Assembly (NCBI GenBank): GCA_047967505.1 | Contig: CM106538.1 | Source: Dipteris shenzhenensis | Taxonomy: Eukaryota > Polypodiophyta > Polypodiopsida > Gleicheniales | Reading direction: 5' to 3' (one strand) | DNA length: 64,000 nucleotides | Part shown: in pieces, positions 22,861-33,307 of the stretch | How positions within the stretch are numbered: position 1 is the stretch's first letter | How the letters are laid out: each line of letters begins with the position of its first letter | The notes under the pieces: generated by a model | Seen by the model: only the letters and a program-made list of their open reading frames with translations | Told to the model about the DNA's origin: nothing | Database searches by the model: none | Program-made: the position numbers and the translations under genes

Positions 22861-23209
22861 AAAGTTGTCAAGGAGGAGTCTTGAACATCAGAGAGTTCAA
22901 GCTCTGACTTAACCGATGAAGAAGAAGAGATAGGGTGTAGCTCCGAGGAGTCTAGCTTAGAGGGTGAGGTGGAAGGAGTGGCCTTTGGTCTTTGTCTTGG
23001 TGCTTATCAGGATGAGTTAAAAGGGAACAAGGTGGTGGTACAAGAAGATCTTGTAGAGACACTTCATGTGGAGGATGTGGAGCACACTAAATGATGCCAA
23101 CGTAATGAAGAGCTTCTTGGTGATTCTCTAGCAGAGGTAGTGAGAAGCTCTAGTACTTGGATATGTTAGATGACTTTTCATGTCTCTTTGCAACAAGCTA
23201 TTCACAGGT

Positions 23210-24229
23210 TCAACCAGTCTCTCTTATGGAGCACAAGATTGAGTTGAAGCCACAAAGCAAGCCAGTTGTGCAACACTTAAGGTGATTGGGGATGATCCAA
23301 ACTGAGGCACTAAAGAAAGAGGTAACACAACTACTTGAGGCAAGATTCATCTTTCCTCTTGATGATTCCAAATGGATATATCCTATAGTTATCACACCAA
23401 AGAAAGGAATTAAATGGCGGATTTGTGTGGACTTTTGTCCTTTGAATGCATGCACTAAGAGGGATCATTTTCCTTTGCCATTCCAATATGAAATACTAGA
23501 CCAAGTAGCAAGGCATGAGATGTATTCTGTATGTGATGGGTATTCTAGCTACTTTCAAATTCGTATTCGGGAGGAAGATCACAAGAAAACATCATTTGTC
23601 ACACCTTGGGGAGTTTTTGCTTATAAAGTGATGCCTCTCGGGTTGACCAATGCGCACTAGCTACATTTCAAAGGTTCATGAGTCAAGTGCTTGAGCCTTA
23701 CTTGGGAAAGTTCATAAGAGTGTTTTTGGATGATTTCTGCATTTATTCTCAGCACATGGATCACATGGAGACATTAAAGATAGCCTTAGCTAGGATTGAT
23801 GAAGAAAAAGGGTGTCTAAATCCTAGCAAGTGTCATTTGGCTCAAACAAAAGTAGTCTTGTTGGGGCATATTGTGTTTGAAGAAGGCCTGCAAATGGATT
23901 CTAGCAATGTCCAAGCAATCATGGCATTGCCAAGTCTTGAGAGTGTCACTGGTGTCCACAGAATTCTAGGAAAAAGCAAGTATTATCAATGCTTTTGTGA
24001 TGATTTCACAGAGATAGTGCATCCCATGAACTTGTTGACAAGAAAAGGAGTATCTTTCCAATGGGGTGTGGAGCAACAAGAGTCTTTTCAGCAACTTAAG
24101 GAGGCCATGAGTAAGGGCCCGATATTGAAGCCCCTTGATTGGTCTCAAGACTTTTATGTAAATCCAAGTGTATCTGTGCATTCAGTTGATGTTGTATTAC
24201 TACAAAAAGGAGAGGCAGTTAGAATGTAA
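23210..24229 (+). pseudogene. Gypsy A reverse transcriptase
   Basis: From 23286 the frame is open for 124 residues ('VTQLLEARFIFPLDDSKW', 'KKGIKWRICVDF', 'VCDGYSSYFQIRI', 'TSFVTPWGVFAYKVMPLGLTNA'). A one-base loss near 23659 ends it. It resumes at 23678 with 'MSQVLEPYLGKFIRVFLDDFCIYS', containing the catalytic (Y/F)xDD as FLDD, and runs to 24229 through the thumb into RNase H. These are the normal fingers, palm and thumb of a Ty3/gypsy polymerase, which copies element RNA into cDNA. Upstream it follows the protease and downstream it leads to two RNase H domains. Confidence 0.93.
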
Positions 24230-24470
24230 CACATCTATTATGCCAATCGACTGCTTATAGAGGTGGAAATAAGGTATGAAGAAATGGAGCAGCAAGCCCT
24301 CTCTTTGGTGTTTTTTGTCAGAAAGTTTCGCTCCTATTTATTACCTTGGCCATTTTTCTTCCTTACCTCTCAGTTTGTATTAGCATATCTAGTTTGCAAG
24401 CCTAATCTTGAGGGGAGATTTGCAAAATGGTTGTCAGAGCTTCAAGAGTTCTCTTTCTCTTTTCACTGAA
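24230..24470 (+). pseudogene. Gypsy A first RNase H (degenerate)
   Basis: This continues from 'ESFQQLKEAMSKGPILKPLDWSQ' in the thumb to 'EIRYEEMEQQALSLVFFVRKFRSYL' and 'NLEGRFAKWLSELQEF'. It is the standard gypsy RNase H, whose first Asp region has become 'FYVNPS' (usually VxxDAS). It precedes a second, unrelated RNase H, as in Tat-lineage elements where the first domain tends to decay. Confidence 0.85.
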
Positions 24471-24489
24471 AATACCACTAGGTCGACTA

Positions 24490-25028
24490 TGGCAGATTTG
24501 CTCACAGAACGGCAGGATCTAAGAGAAGAAAAAAAATATAAGGACATTAATGATGAAAGGGAGACACCACCAACAGCTTTTGTCTTGTATTTTGATGGGG
24601 CTTTTAGACCTTCATGCCAACAAGGAGCCGAGGGGATAGTCTTGATGAATTTTGAAGGTCAAGAGGTGTGGGCAAGAGGACAAGAGCTTCTAGGTATCAC
24701 AACTGACAATGCAGCTGAGTATAATGCTTTGATTGTTGGTTTGGAGGGTTGTCTTCAAAGTTAATTTAAATAATTGGAAGTAAGAGGAGATTCTCAACTT
24801 ATTATAAAGCAAATGCAAGGGCATTACAAGACAAGAAGTCCTCATTTGAAGGAACTTAATCAAAAGGCTATGGCACTACATAGTCAATTTGATTTTTGCA
24901 AGTTTGTTCATATAAACAGAAAAGAAAATCAAATGTCAGATGAGTTAGCTACTCAAGCCATTGTAGTACAAGACCGGGAGGTGGTTTCTTTGGTAGACAC
25001 TAGATGGCTAGAACTGCAAGATGTTTAG
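24490..25028 (+). pseudogene. Gypsy A second (archaeal-type) RNase H
   Basis: The domain reads 'VLYFDGAFRP' (catalytic Asp), 'TDNAAEYNALIVGLE' (catalytic Glu), 'LEVRGDSQLIIKQMQG' (Asp) and 'VHINRKENQMSDELA' (last Asp), so all four catalytic residues are visible. One stop (TAA after 'GCLQS', near 24764) breaks the frame. An additional RNase H between the standard RNase H and the integrase is the hallmark of the plant Tat lineage. In those elements it is thought to take over RNA removal. Confidence 0.9.
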
Positions 25029-25029
25029 C

Positions 25030-25240
25030 AATATGTGAAAGAAGGCATGTTTCTTTGAGGGTTAACTCCACAATAGAAGCAAAGATTGGTTACTTTTGGC
25101 CACACCTCCATAAGCATGTATATGAATGTCACCAATGGAACCTATTATCTTGAGGATGTTGATGGCATGGTGATATCCGGACGCACCAATGAGTATCGCC
25201 TTAAATTCTTCTATGCTCGACCATCTTGAGGGCCAACAAA
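25030..25240 (+). pseudogene. Gypsy A integrase remnant with the core deleted
   Basis: After the RNase H, the start of the integrase zinc region can be read ('STIEAKIGYFWPHLHKH', 'YECH'). Near 25133 it jumps straight to the C-terminal part ('NGTYYLEDVDGM', 'NEYRLKFFYAR'). Compared with the intact order at 28473-29640, roughly 1 kb with the whole DDE core is missing. This element could not integrate on its own. Confidence 0.88.
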
Positions 25241-25280
25241 CCCTCTCTGTCACGAGAGAGGATCTGCTAGAGGGGGAAGA

Positions 25281-26025
25281 TGTGATGCCAAAAATTGATA
25301 TTTTTTATTTGGCATTGGTATTGTTTGTCTCTATGTTTGATAAGAGTTTGAGTATTAGGCAATAGCCTAGTGGCTCTCACTTATTTTGATTTTCTAAGAT
25401 ATTGTATGGGATTGAGAGGAGTGGAATGGATCATTGTAAATACCATGTGTATGAATGATAAATACCTTAGTATGAGGTGAGAGTTATCTGTGTATGGGAT
25501 ATTATGGGGTTTCTAGAAAATAGGAAGAGTGAGTCATATAAATAGGTGGGCTCATGTCCATGTGTTCCAATAATATAAGAGAGGCCACATGCTAAGCATG
25601 TGGAAGGCATGTGGAGGAGTGTGGAGTCAAGAGGAATCCTTCTAGAACTCCTATGTGGAATAAGGAGGATGTGGACATATGGAAAAGAGAGGGTCCCTAT
25701 GGGCTCCATGTGGGGAGACTCTTGACTTTCTCAAGATTTAAAAGTCTTGAGCATCTTTTGATGGGACACATGGCAAGAGTAGCTAGAAAGGACATGGACG
25801 GTGACATACGGCCTTATGTGATTGATGGGGAAAGGAATCTATAGGCAGCAATTGTAAATGGGTGAAGGAGGGTGACAAAATCTCTATAAAAGGAGCCCTC
25901 CTCTCCCTTGTTCATTATCTCTTTCACCATTAGGCCTCATGTTGCTATACCTCTAGTCTCCTCAAGCCTCTTCCATGAGCCTTCTGTCCCTCTTGTAGAT
26001 ATTCTCTTATGTAGACTCGTGAGTC
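25281..26025 (+). repeat. 3' LTR of gypsy A, truncated at its end
   Basis: The LTR starts TGTGATGCCAAAAATTG directly after the polypurine tract (agagggggaaga). It is collinear with the 880-bp minus-strand LTR at 27542-28421 and stops matching at 26025, about 135 bp short of the full end. It contains 'ctataaaaggagccctcc' (near 25892), a good TATA box and transcript start. Confidence 0.9.
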
Positions 26026-26027
26026 TA

Positions 26028-26655
26028 GCACCTTTTTTTAGAAGCTTCCAAGTTTTGTAAGGCCTGTAATCTACATTCATACAAGGATTCTAGCTGTACC
26101 AAGCATTGAGCATAGGCATCCTCCTATCATTCCTTTCTTGCAAGAGTAGTGCAAACACTATGTATCTCCAACTCAATGGGCAAAATGGCTTCTATTCCAT
26201 ACACTAGTTGGAATGGTGTAAACCCAATAGCTAGCTTGTGTGTGGTTCTATAAGCCCATAAAACCTGTACCAAGTACCTATCCCAATGCCTTTTCTTGGT
26301 GTCTACAAACTTTCCCATTGAATTGCACAACAATCCATTTGTTTTCTTAGCCAAGCCATTACATTGGGGATAGTATCGCATGGACATGCTATGATTTATC
26401 TTTAGCTTATGCACCACATCTTCAATTAGTTCATTTCTAAAAGAGGTTCCTCCATCAGTGAGAATTTCCAAAGGACAACCAAAGTAGGACAACCAAAGTG
26501 TGAACAAATTTGATCAAAGAGAAATTTTGCAACTGTGCTTGCCTTGCTATTGGCTATGGCCTTGGCCTCTGCCTACCAAGTCACATAATCTATGGCCACC
26601 AGTAAATAATGCTTGCCTGAGTTGAAGCTTTTATACCAAGAGACCACACTATATT
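26028..26655 (-). pseudogene. Gypsy integrase fragment, element C
   Basis: The minus strand reads 'GKHYLLVAIDY' near 26600, then 'LEILTDGGTSFRNELIEDV' (second catalytic Asp), 'YYPQCNGLAKKTNGLL' (Glu of the DDE triad replaced in the N-G-x-A-E context by K) and 'WAYRTTHKLAIGFTPFQLVYG'. A 15-bp tandem duplication ('ggacaaccaaagta', near 26473-26502) shifts the frame. At 26655 it is joined to gypsy leader sequence, so gag to RNase H are deleted. At 26028 it runs into the truncated LTR of gypsy A in inverted orientation. Confidence 0.88.
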
Positions 26656-27541
26656 ATCCTCCCTTATATGAGAATGAAGATGGTAACATCCCAAGTGATG
26701 CAGTACTTCAAGAATAGGGAGAAGGAAAGGATCAGTGGAGGCCATAATCTCAGCAAGCCGGTCCGTGCCAAAGAGAAGAGCAATACATTGTTAAAAGAAG
26801 ATCTTGCGGCTCAACATGACATGAACTAATATATATGGAGCAGTTTGAAGGGGCTGATTGGGTTGGATGGGTAGGTTCCGGGGAAACATGCACCTCCTTC
26901 ATAGATACCTTTACAATTAGCTCAAAACACTCTGCAAACTATCATTAGATACAGAGGCCTACAACTTTTAGTAGAGACATGATATCAAATATTCAAGCAC
27001 ATATCAAGATGCTCCTTGAAATGGGATTTACTCTTATATAAGAAACAGAGAAGCGATCAGAAAGATATGGGCAGTTTACTAGGCAGGGGTAAAAACTGTT
27101 TGAAAAGAAACAGTCACACACAGAGAGTCATAGATTTTTGGTTTAACATCTAATATAATAATTGAAGACCTAGGATGATGCTCCTCGAAGAGATCTTTAC
27201 ATTGATATAAGTTTCGTCCAAATCGGACCACCAAGCAAAACATTATGAGCAAAATACTAACAGGGGGTCAAACTATCATGAAAAACACCTACTCCTTCTA
27301 CTGGTGCCGACTTGGGAGAATACTACCTCCATGCTTAGACTTCATCAACGATCCAAGTCCCATAGAGGTCACCTAGGAGAGAAGGAAGAGCTCCTTTTGT
27401 GGCTTGGGAAATGGATAAGCCATGTATGTGCAATGAGCGACCGAATAGACAACACTTTTGAGCACTTTGGAAGAGAAAACAATTGAAAAAGGGAAGAGAC
27501 ACTCGAGAGAGAACCGGAAGTGACCTTCAGTACCAATAGAG
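26656..27541 (-). mobile_element. Gypsy leader, element C
   Basis: It is collinear and inverted relative to 19652-20575: the same 'ctctattggtactgaaggtc', 'gtgctcaaaagtgttgtcta' and 'ggtataaaagcttc'. It follows the LTR at 27542-28421 directly, so that LTR acts as its 5' LTR. It is cut at 26656, where integrase begins. Confidence 0.8.
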
Positions 27542-28421
27542 TGAGACTCCACTCCAATGCAACTCAAAATACCACAAACACAAGGGAGAAGAAGAGGTTT
27601 CATATGTACAAGAGGGAGAGGAAGCTCCAAGACTACTCATAGAGAGAGAATAAACTAGAGAGAGATGGACTCAAGAGTCTACATGAGAGAATATCTATAA
27701 GAGGGAGAGAAGGCTCATGGAAGAGGCTTGAGGAGACTAGAGCTACAGCAACATGAGGCTTAATGGTGGAAGAGATGTTGAACAAGGGAGAGGAGGGCTC
27801 CTTTTATAGAGATTTTATCACCCTCCTTCACCCATTTACAATTGCTGCCTGTAGATTCCTTTCCCCATCAATCACATAAGCCCATATGTCACCATCCATC
27901 CTTTTTGGCTACTCTTTCCATGTGTCCCATCCTCGTCCCATCAAAAGGTGCTCAAGACTCTTAAAATATTGAGAAAGTCAAGAGTCTCCCCACATGGAGC
28001 CCATAGGGACCCTCTCCTTTCCATATGTCCACATCCTCCTTATTCCACATAGGAATTTTAGAAGGATTCCTCTTGACTCCACACTCCTCCACATGCCTTC
28101 CACATGCTTGGCATGTGGCCTCTCTTATATTATTGAAACACATGGACATGAGCCCACCTCTTTATATGACTCACTCTTGCTATTTTCTAAGAACCCCATA
28201 ATATCCCATACACAACTCTCACTCCATACCAAGGTATTTATCATTGATACACATGGTATTTACAATGATCCATTCCACTCATCCTCTCAATCCCATAAAA
28301 TATCTTAGAAAATAGAAATAAGTGAGAGCCACTAGGCTATCACTTGATACTCAAACTCGTATCAAACGTAGAAGAAAACAATACCAATGCCAAATAAGAA
28401 ATATTAATTTTTAACGTCACA
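27542..28421 (-). repeat. Gypsy LTR, full length (880 bp), shared by two bodies
   Basis: On the minus strand it starts TGTGACGTTAAAAATT at 28421, right after a polypurine tract, and ends GAGTCTCA at 27542. Upstream lies the 3' end of one pol (28473-29640) and downstream a 5' leader (27541-26656). The single LTR is therefore both a 3' and a 5' LTR, as left by recombination between tandem elements. It contains 'ctataaaaggagccctcc' as a TATA region. Confidence 0.85.
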
Positions 28422-28472
28422 TATTTCCCCCCCAGCAGATCGTCTCTAGTGACAGAGAGGGTCTGCTGGCCC

Positions 28473-28742
28473 TCAAGGTGTTCGAGCATAGAAGAATTTA
28501 AGGCGATACTCATTGGTGCATCCGAGTCTCACCATGCCATCAACATCCTCAAGCTGATAGGTTCCATTCGTCAACTTCTTTTTGACTCGATATGGTCCCT
28601 CCCATTGGCCGATAAGCTTTTTGTCTAGCTGCTTGTCCAAATGGCTAGCAAATTTCATGACCAAATCTCCTTCTACAATATCTTTCTTCTTGTAGAATTT
28701 GGTGTCAAAATGGGCCTTGCGCCTTTTTTTAGAAGCTTCCAA
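28473..28742 (-). pseudogene. Gypsy integrase C-terminal domain, element B
   Basis: A 90-residue open frame reads 'KRRKAHFDTKFYKKKDIVEGDLVM', 'LIGQWEGPYRVKKKLTNGTYQLEDVDG' and 'NEYRLKFFYARTP'. This is the SH3-like end of a gypsy integrase, which binds DNA and closes pol. The polypurine tract and LTR follow within 60 bp. The upstream core is at 29135-29640, separated by a degenerate stretch and by the MITE at 28888. There is no chromodomain, as expected for Tat. Confidence 0.88.
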
Positions 28743-28887
28743 GTTTCATAAGGCTTGTAATCTACATTCATACAAGGTTTCTAGCTGTACCAAGTGTTCA
28801 GCATAGGCATCCTCCTATCATTCCTTTCCTGCAAGAGTAGTGCGAAGACTATGTATCTCCAATTCAATGGGCAAAATGGCTTCTATT

Positions 28888-29134
28888 CTCAGGGGGGTCA
28901 CTCATCATATGTAACCCTATCACGTGAGTTCAACAGAAGGATATTTTTTATTTGTAAAATTTACATAAATAAATATACATAAGGGACTATTTAAAATAGT
29001 TTTGGAAAAAATTTACAGATTTGTATAGAAAAGGGGTACATTTTATTAATGAAAAAATTTACAAATAAGGGATTTTAAATATAGGCCTTGAACGCACGTG
29101 ATATAGAGGGTTTATACATAGTGACCCCCCCGAG
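28888..29134. mobile_element. MITE, copy 2, with terminal inverted repeats and 8-bp target duplication
   Basis: The left end is CTCAGGGGGGTCACT and the right end AGTGACCCCCCCGAG, a 15-bp inverted repeat with one mismatch. The element is 247 bp and AT-rich inside, with no coding capacity. The target duplication is CTTCTATT at 28880-28887 and 29135-29142. The homologous integrase at 26028-26655 has the empty site ('ggcttctattccata'), which proves the insertion. Eight-base duplications suggest mobilisation by a hAT-type transposase, although nine bases (GCTTCTATT, Mutator-like) cannot be excluded. Confidence 0.9.
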
Positions 29135-29640
29135 CTTCTATTCCATACATTAGTTGGAATGGTGTAAACCCAATAGCTAGCTTGTGTGTGGTTCTATAAG
29201 CCCATAAAACCTGTACCAGGTGCCTATCCCAATGCCTTTTCTTGATGTCTACAAACTTTCCCATTGAATTGCACAACAATCCATTTGTTTTCTTAGCCAA
29301 GCCATTACATTGGGGATAGTATGGCATGGACATGCTATGATTTATCTTTAGCTTATGCACCACATCTTCAATTAGTTCATTTCTAAAAGAGGTTCCTCCA
29401 TCAGTGAGAATTTCCAAAGGACAACCAAAGTGTGAACAAATTTGATCAAAGAGAAATTTTGCAACTGTGCTTGCCTTGCTATTGGCTGTGGCCTTGGCCT
29501 CTGCCTACCAAGTCGCATAATCTATGGCCACCAATAAATAATGCTTGCCCTGAGATGAGCGAGGGAATGGTCCCACAAAGTCCAACCCCGCGATCTCAAA
29601 TGGTCCATATGCTGGAATCGGCTTCAAGGGTTGGTGAATC
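29135..29640 (-). pseudogene. Gypsy integrase core, element B
   Basis: Minus-strand reading from 29640 gives 'PLKPIPAYGPFEIAGLDFVGPFPRSSQGKHYLL' (first catalytic Asp in GLDF), then 'LEILTDGGTSFRNEL', 'YYPQCNGLAKKTNG' and 'WAYRTTHKLAIGFTPFQLMYGIEA'. This is the DDE core of a Ty3/gypsy integrase. It continues beyond the MITE to the C-terminal domain at 28473-28742. At about 29645 it meets the plus-strand element E head to head. The third catalytic residue is K in 'GLAKK', as in element C. Confidence 0.9.
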
Positions 29641-29649
29641 GAAAACATC

Positions 29650-30049
29650 ATCAGTAGGCACAAGGATAGATTGGGGATTGTTTCATGTGTTGGTGGCATC
29701 TTGGTGTGAAGAAGAGTTGAGTCTTTGGGTAGTTTTTCACTATAACAATGGAGTGGTGATTCTCAATGCTTTCAACTTCTTTTGCTATGTAAATGATGAA
29801 GAGTACGATATGTTGAAGCTATTATGTGCACTTCCAATTATGACAAGGGTGATTCTTGAATGCATATATACACAATGTTTTCATGGTGCTGGTTGGTCAC
29901 TTATTTTTGAAGATTTTCTTGAGGATCACATTGTGGAGGGTTTTCAAGAAGTGATTATGCATAATAAGTTGGTCTTGGTATACTAAGGCTCTGTGGGATC
30001 TTGTTTGGGATATTATTTGGATCTTGGTGTTTCCTTTTTGTGTTTCATC
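29650..30049 (+). mobile_element. Start of the preserved part of gypsy element E
   Basis: It is collinear with gypsy A from 20940 on ('gattgtttcatg', 'gagttgagtctttgggtagt', 'tttcaacttcttttgctatg'). The LTR and leader are missing: the sequence abuts minus-strand integrase at 29640-29650. An open frame of 184 codons (29432-29986) is mainly this gag-side sequence, with no recognised domain. Confidence 0.65.
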
Positions 30050-30990
30050 ATGGTGAAGATTCTAGTGTTTCGAGGGACCTAAGGGGAAGAACTGGAGTCT
30101 TATCTTCAGGATTTTAATTGAGAATGCCAGATTTTTGGATGGTCCATGAAGGATCAGGTAGAGATTTTGCCTAATTTTCTTGAAGGTGTAGCCTTGAGTT
30201 GGCATGAGGCCTTGCCGGACTCGACCAAGGAGGACTAGGACCAAGTGGTGGCTGTAATAAAGTAGAGATTTGAGACAGTGGAGTTGCCAAACGCTTTGAT
30301 GTTGTAGTTGGAACGGTTCTATCAACGAGAGGGTGAGATGGTCTCTACATTGGCAATCTGATATGAAACTTTATGGACAAAGTATGAAAGGGTAGCTTTG
30401 CAAGCGGCATTTGCATCATCGGCCCCTCAAAGTCTCGTAGGAATGGAGCACATAAAGATGAGCAAATTTTTTATCTCTTTGGAGCCTCGTCTTTGCTCAA
30501 AAGTAATGAGTAAATATCCAACAACATACGTGGAGGCACTTTGCATTGCGACCAAGAAAGAAGCTTCTCTAATGATCGAATCCTCTTTTGTGTCTTCGAC
30601 AACTTCAACTTCTAAGTTGGAGGTAATGGGCACTCCTCAAGTACCAAAGTCCTATGAGTTAGATCATAATATCTCCCAATTGATGGTAGAGTTTCCTGAT
30701 TTGAAATTGCATTTGATTAATGCACGACAACCTATAGCACTAAAGAGTGAAGATAGGCCTCGAGATAAGAGTGGGGTCACTTGCTATAAATGTAATGAAA
30801 AAGGTCACTATCACCCAAGTGTCCTAGATTGGAAAGAAAGAAGAAAAACAAGTATCCTTGTTAGAAGCTTCTTCAAGGGATGAGGAAAGAGAGGTAATGA
30901 TGCCTAAACGGGGGCGTGGTAAATCAAAAGAAGAAGAAGAAAGCAAGGAAGAAGTAGATGAGGAACATCGAAAAGAGAAACACCGTAGTA
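30050..30990 (+). pseudogene. Gypsy E gag with zinc knuckle
   Basis: The order is the same as in gypsy A: 'EGVALSWHEAL', 'SLEPRLCSKVMSKYPTTYVEALCIATKKEASLMIESS' and the CCHC knuckle 'CYKCNEKGHYH', whose last Cys is pushed out of frame by a short deletion. The longest open piece is 161 codons (30398-30883). Stops occur on both sides. Confidence 0.85.
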
Positions 30991-31274
30991 AGAAAAAGAA
31001 GGCATTTAGAAGGAGAATTATCTAGTCAGACTTTCCTTTAGGACAAGGCATTGGAAGCTATGAGGTTTTGTCCGACCTTAAAGAAAAGGAAGCTCATATC
31101 ACCTTTGGTTAATTACTTGCTTTGTCTCCAAAACTACGGAAGGAATGGGGAAATCTAGCAAGCACAAGAGAGTCAAAGAAGAAAAAGAAGAAAAGTGCCA
31201 TTTCTGTTGTTCAAAGGATAGATATAGATGTCGGTGATGATGTACCTATGGTTGATGTGATCATTGATGGTTAA

Positions 31275-31811
31275 GTGATTTCCAATGTGTACATTGATGG
31301 AGGTGCATCAATTAATGTCATGAGTGAGAAGACCATGATAGATGCTCATTTAAAATACTCTAGTACTACCTCTCCTTATCGCATCCAATTGGCTGACAAC
31401 ACTAGGGTAAAGACCTTGGGATTTGTGAAGAATCTAGAAGTGGATGTATGTGGAATTTTTGTGCTGACTACTTTTCAAGTGATCCCTACCAAGCCAGATG
31501 CATGTGCCTATTCATTGATTTTGGGAAGGCCTTGGCTACGCAAGGTGAAGGCTGTTCAAAAGTGGGACCCTAGAGAATTGATTTTGCAAGGAAATGATAA
31601 GAAGGTGCACTACAACATTAGAAGTTGCAAAAAGGAAGTTGTCAAGGAGTCGTCTTCAACATTAGAGAGTTTGAGCTCTGACTTAATCGATGAAGAAGAA
31701 GAGACAGGGTGTAGCTTTGACGAGTCTAGCTTAGAGGGTGAGGTGGAAGTCTTAGTGCTGATCGGGATGAGTCAAGAGGGAACAAGGTGGTGGTACAAGA
31801 AGATCCTATAG
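31275..31811 (+). pseudogene. Gypsy E protease
   Basis: An open frame of 178 codons begins in the protease: 'NVYIDGGASINVMSEKTMI' (catalytic D-G-G-A-S), 'PYRIQLADNTRVKTLGFV' (flap) and 'AYSLILGRPWLRKVKAV' (closing I-L-G-R). A Ser/Glu-rich linker follows. The domain is complete, but a stop precedes it (TAA at about 31272), so it is cut from gag. The protease would cleave the gag-pol precursor. Confidence 0.9.
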
Positions 31812-31959
31812 AGACACTTCATGTGGAGGATGTGGAGTGCACTAAACGACGCCAATGTAATGAAGAGCTTCTTGGTGATTCTCTATCAGGTAGTGAGAAG
31901 CTCTAGTACTTGGATATAATAGATGATTTCCCATATCTCTTTGCAACAAGCTATTCATA

Positions 31960-32716
31960 GGCTCGACCAGTCTCTCTTATGGAGCACAAGATTGAGTTGA
32001 AGCCAGAAAGCAAGCTAGTTGTGCAATGCTTAAGGCGATTGGGAGTGATCAAAGCTGAGGCACTAAAGAAAGAGGTAACACAACTACTTGAGGTGGGATT
32101 CATCTCTCCTCTTGATGATTCAAAATGGATATCTCCTATAGTTGTCACACCAAAGAAGGAAATAAGTGGTGGGTTTGTGTGGAATTTCATCCTTTGAATG
32201 CATGCATTAAGAGGGATCATTTTCCTTTGCCATTCCAAGAAAAAAATACTAGAACAGGTGGCAGGGCATGAGATGTATTCTGTATGTGATGGGTATTTTG
32301 GATACTTTCAAATTCGTATTCGGGAGGAAGATAAAAAGAAAACATCATTTGTCACACCTTAGGGAGTTTTTGCTTACAGAGTGATGCCTTTTGGGTTGAC
32401 CAATGCACCACCTACATTTCAAAGGTTTATGAGTTAAGTGCTCGAACCTTACTTGGGAAAGTTCATAAGGGTTTTTTTGAAAGATTTTTGCATTTATTCT
32501 CGATGCATAGATCACATGGAGAAGTTAAATATGGCCTTAGCTAGGATTGATGAAGCAAAAGGGTGTCTAAATCCTAGCACGTGTCATTTGGCTCAAACAA
32601 AAGTAGTTGACTGGGGCATATTGTGTCTGCAGAAGGCCTGCAAGTGGATCCTGACAAGGTTCAAGCAATCATGGCATTGCCAAGTCCTGAGAGTGTCACT
32701 AGTGTTCACAGAATTC
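31960..32716 (+). pseudogene. Gypsy E reverse transcriptase, truncated by fusion to copia
   Basis: 'MEHKIELKPESKLVVQ', 'VTQLLEVGFISPLDDSKWISPIVV', 'TPWGVFAYRVMPFGLTNAPP' (read across a TAG at about 32360) and 'FIRVFLKDFCIYS' are seen. The catalytic FLDD has become FLKD. A stop, a frameshift near 32165 and another near 32610 break the frame. At about 32716, after 'ttcacagaattc', it changes into copia RNase H (gacaacatgagc...) without a gap. Confidence 0.9.
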
Positions 32717-32940
32717 GACAACATGAGCAGTATACACTTGGCAAATAACCCAGTCTATCATGCTAGAACAAAGCACATTGAGGTGCATTATTAATATGTA
32801 TGGGAGAAGGTTTTACTAGGTCTTATTGATCTAGTTTATGTCAACACAGAGGATCAGGTAGCTGACATATTCACGAAGGCATTGGGTGCAAGGAAGTTGC
32901 ACAAGTTCAGAGACTTGCCTGGAGTGTAGGAATTGTGATT
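32717..32940 (+). pseudogene. Copia RNase H fragment, family 2
   Basis: It starts mid-domain with 'DNMSSIHLANNPVYHARTKHIEVHY', then a TAA, then 'EKVLLGLIDLVYVNTEDQVADIFTKALGA'. It is the last third of the copia RNase H, matching 37079-37843. The polypurine tract (gagggggag) and LTR follow. Everything upstream of this copia is replaced by gypsy E. Confidence 0.9.
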
Positions 32941-32955
32941 GAGCTCGAGGGGGAG

Positions 32956-33307
32956 TGTTGAGATATCGAGCTCCACTCATGATATGCCAAGGTGACCATT
33001 GTGCATTTATGTCACCGACTTGTTAGCTCCAGATGCAGTTGGTACACCGCCCATGAATAATAGCTGGATGACAGCTATCCTTATATACTCTAGTTCGTGG
33101 CTTAGTTAATTTGCCACCTTAGTTAGTTGAGTTTGGTTTGAGACCCACATATAGGGTTCTTCTATTTCTTTGTACTAGAGTTCTTTTGGCTTACACAACT
33201 AAGAAGAGGAAAATTGTTTTCAGCCTCCACCTTTGTGTGAATTCCCCCATTGTGTATGTGAGAAAGCCACAAGTGAGACTCCTTCCTTCTCTCCCACTAT
33301 CTTCACA
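32956..33307 (+). repeat. 3' LTR of family-2 copia (352 bp)
   Basis: It starts TGTTGAGATATCGAGC after the polypurine tract and ends CTTCACA. The right flank (ctccttaagttgctgaaaag) is gypsy RNase H sequence in minus orientation, homologous to 24061-24110, so this copia lay inside a gypsy element. Confidence 0.92.
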
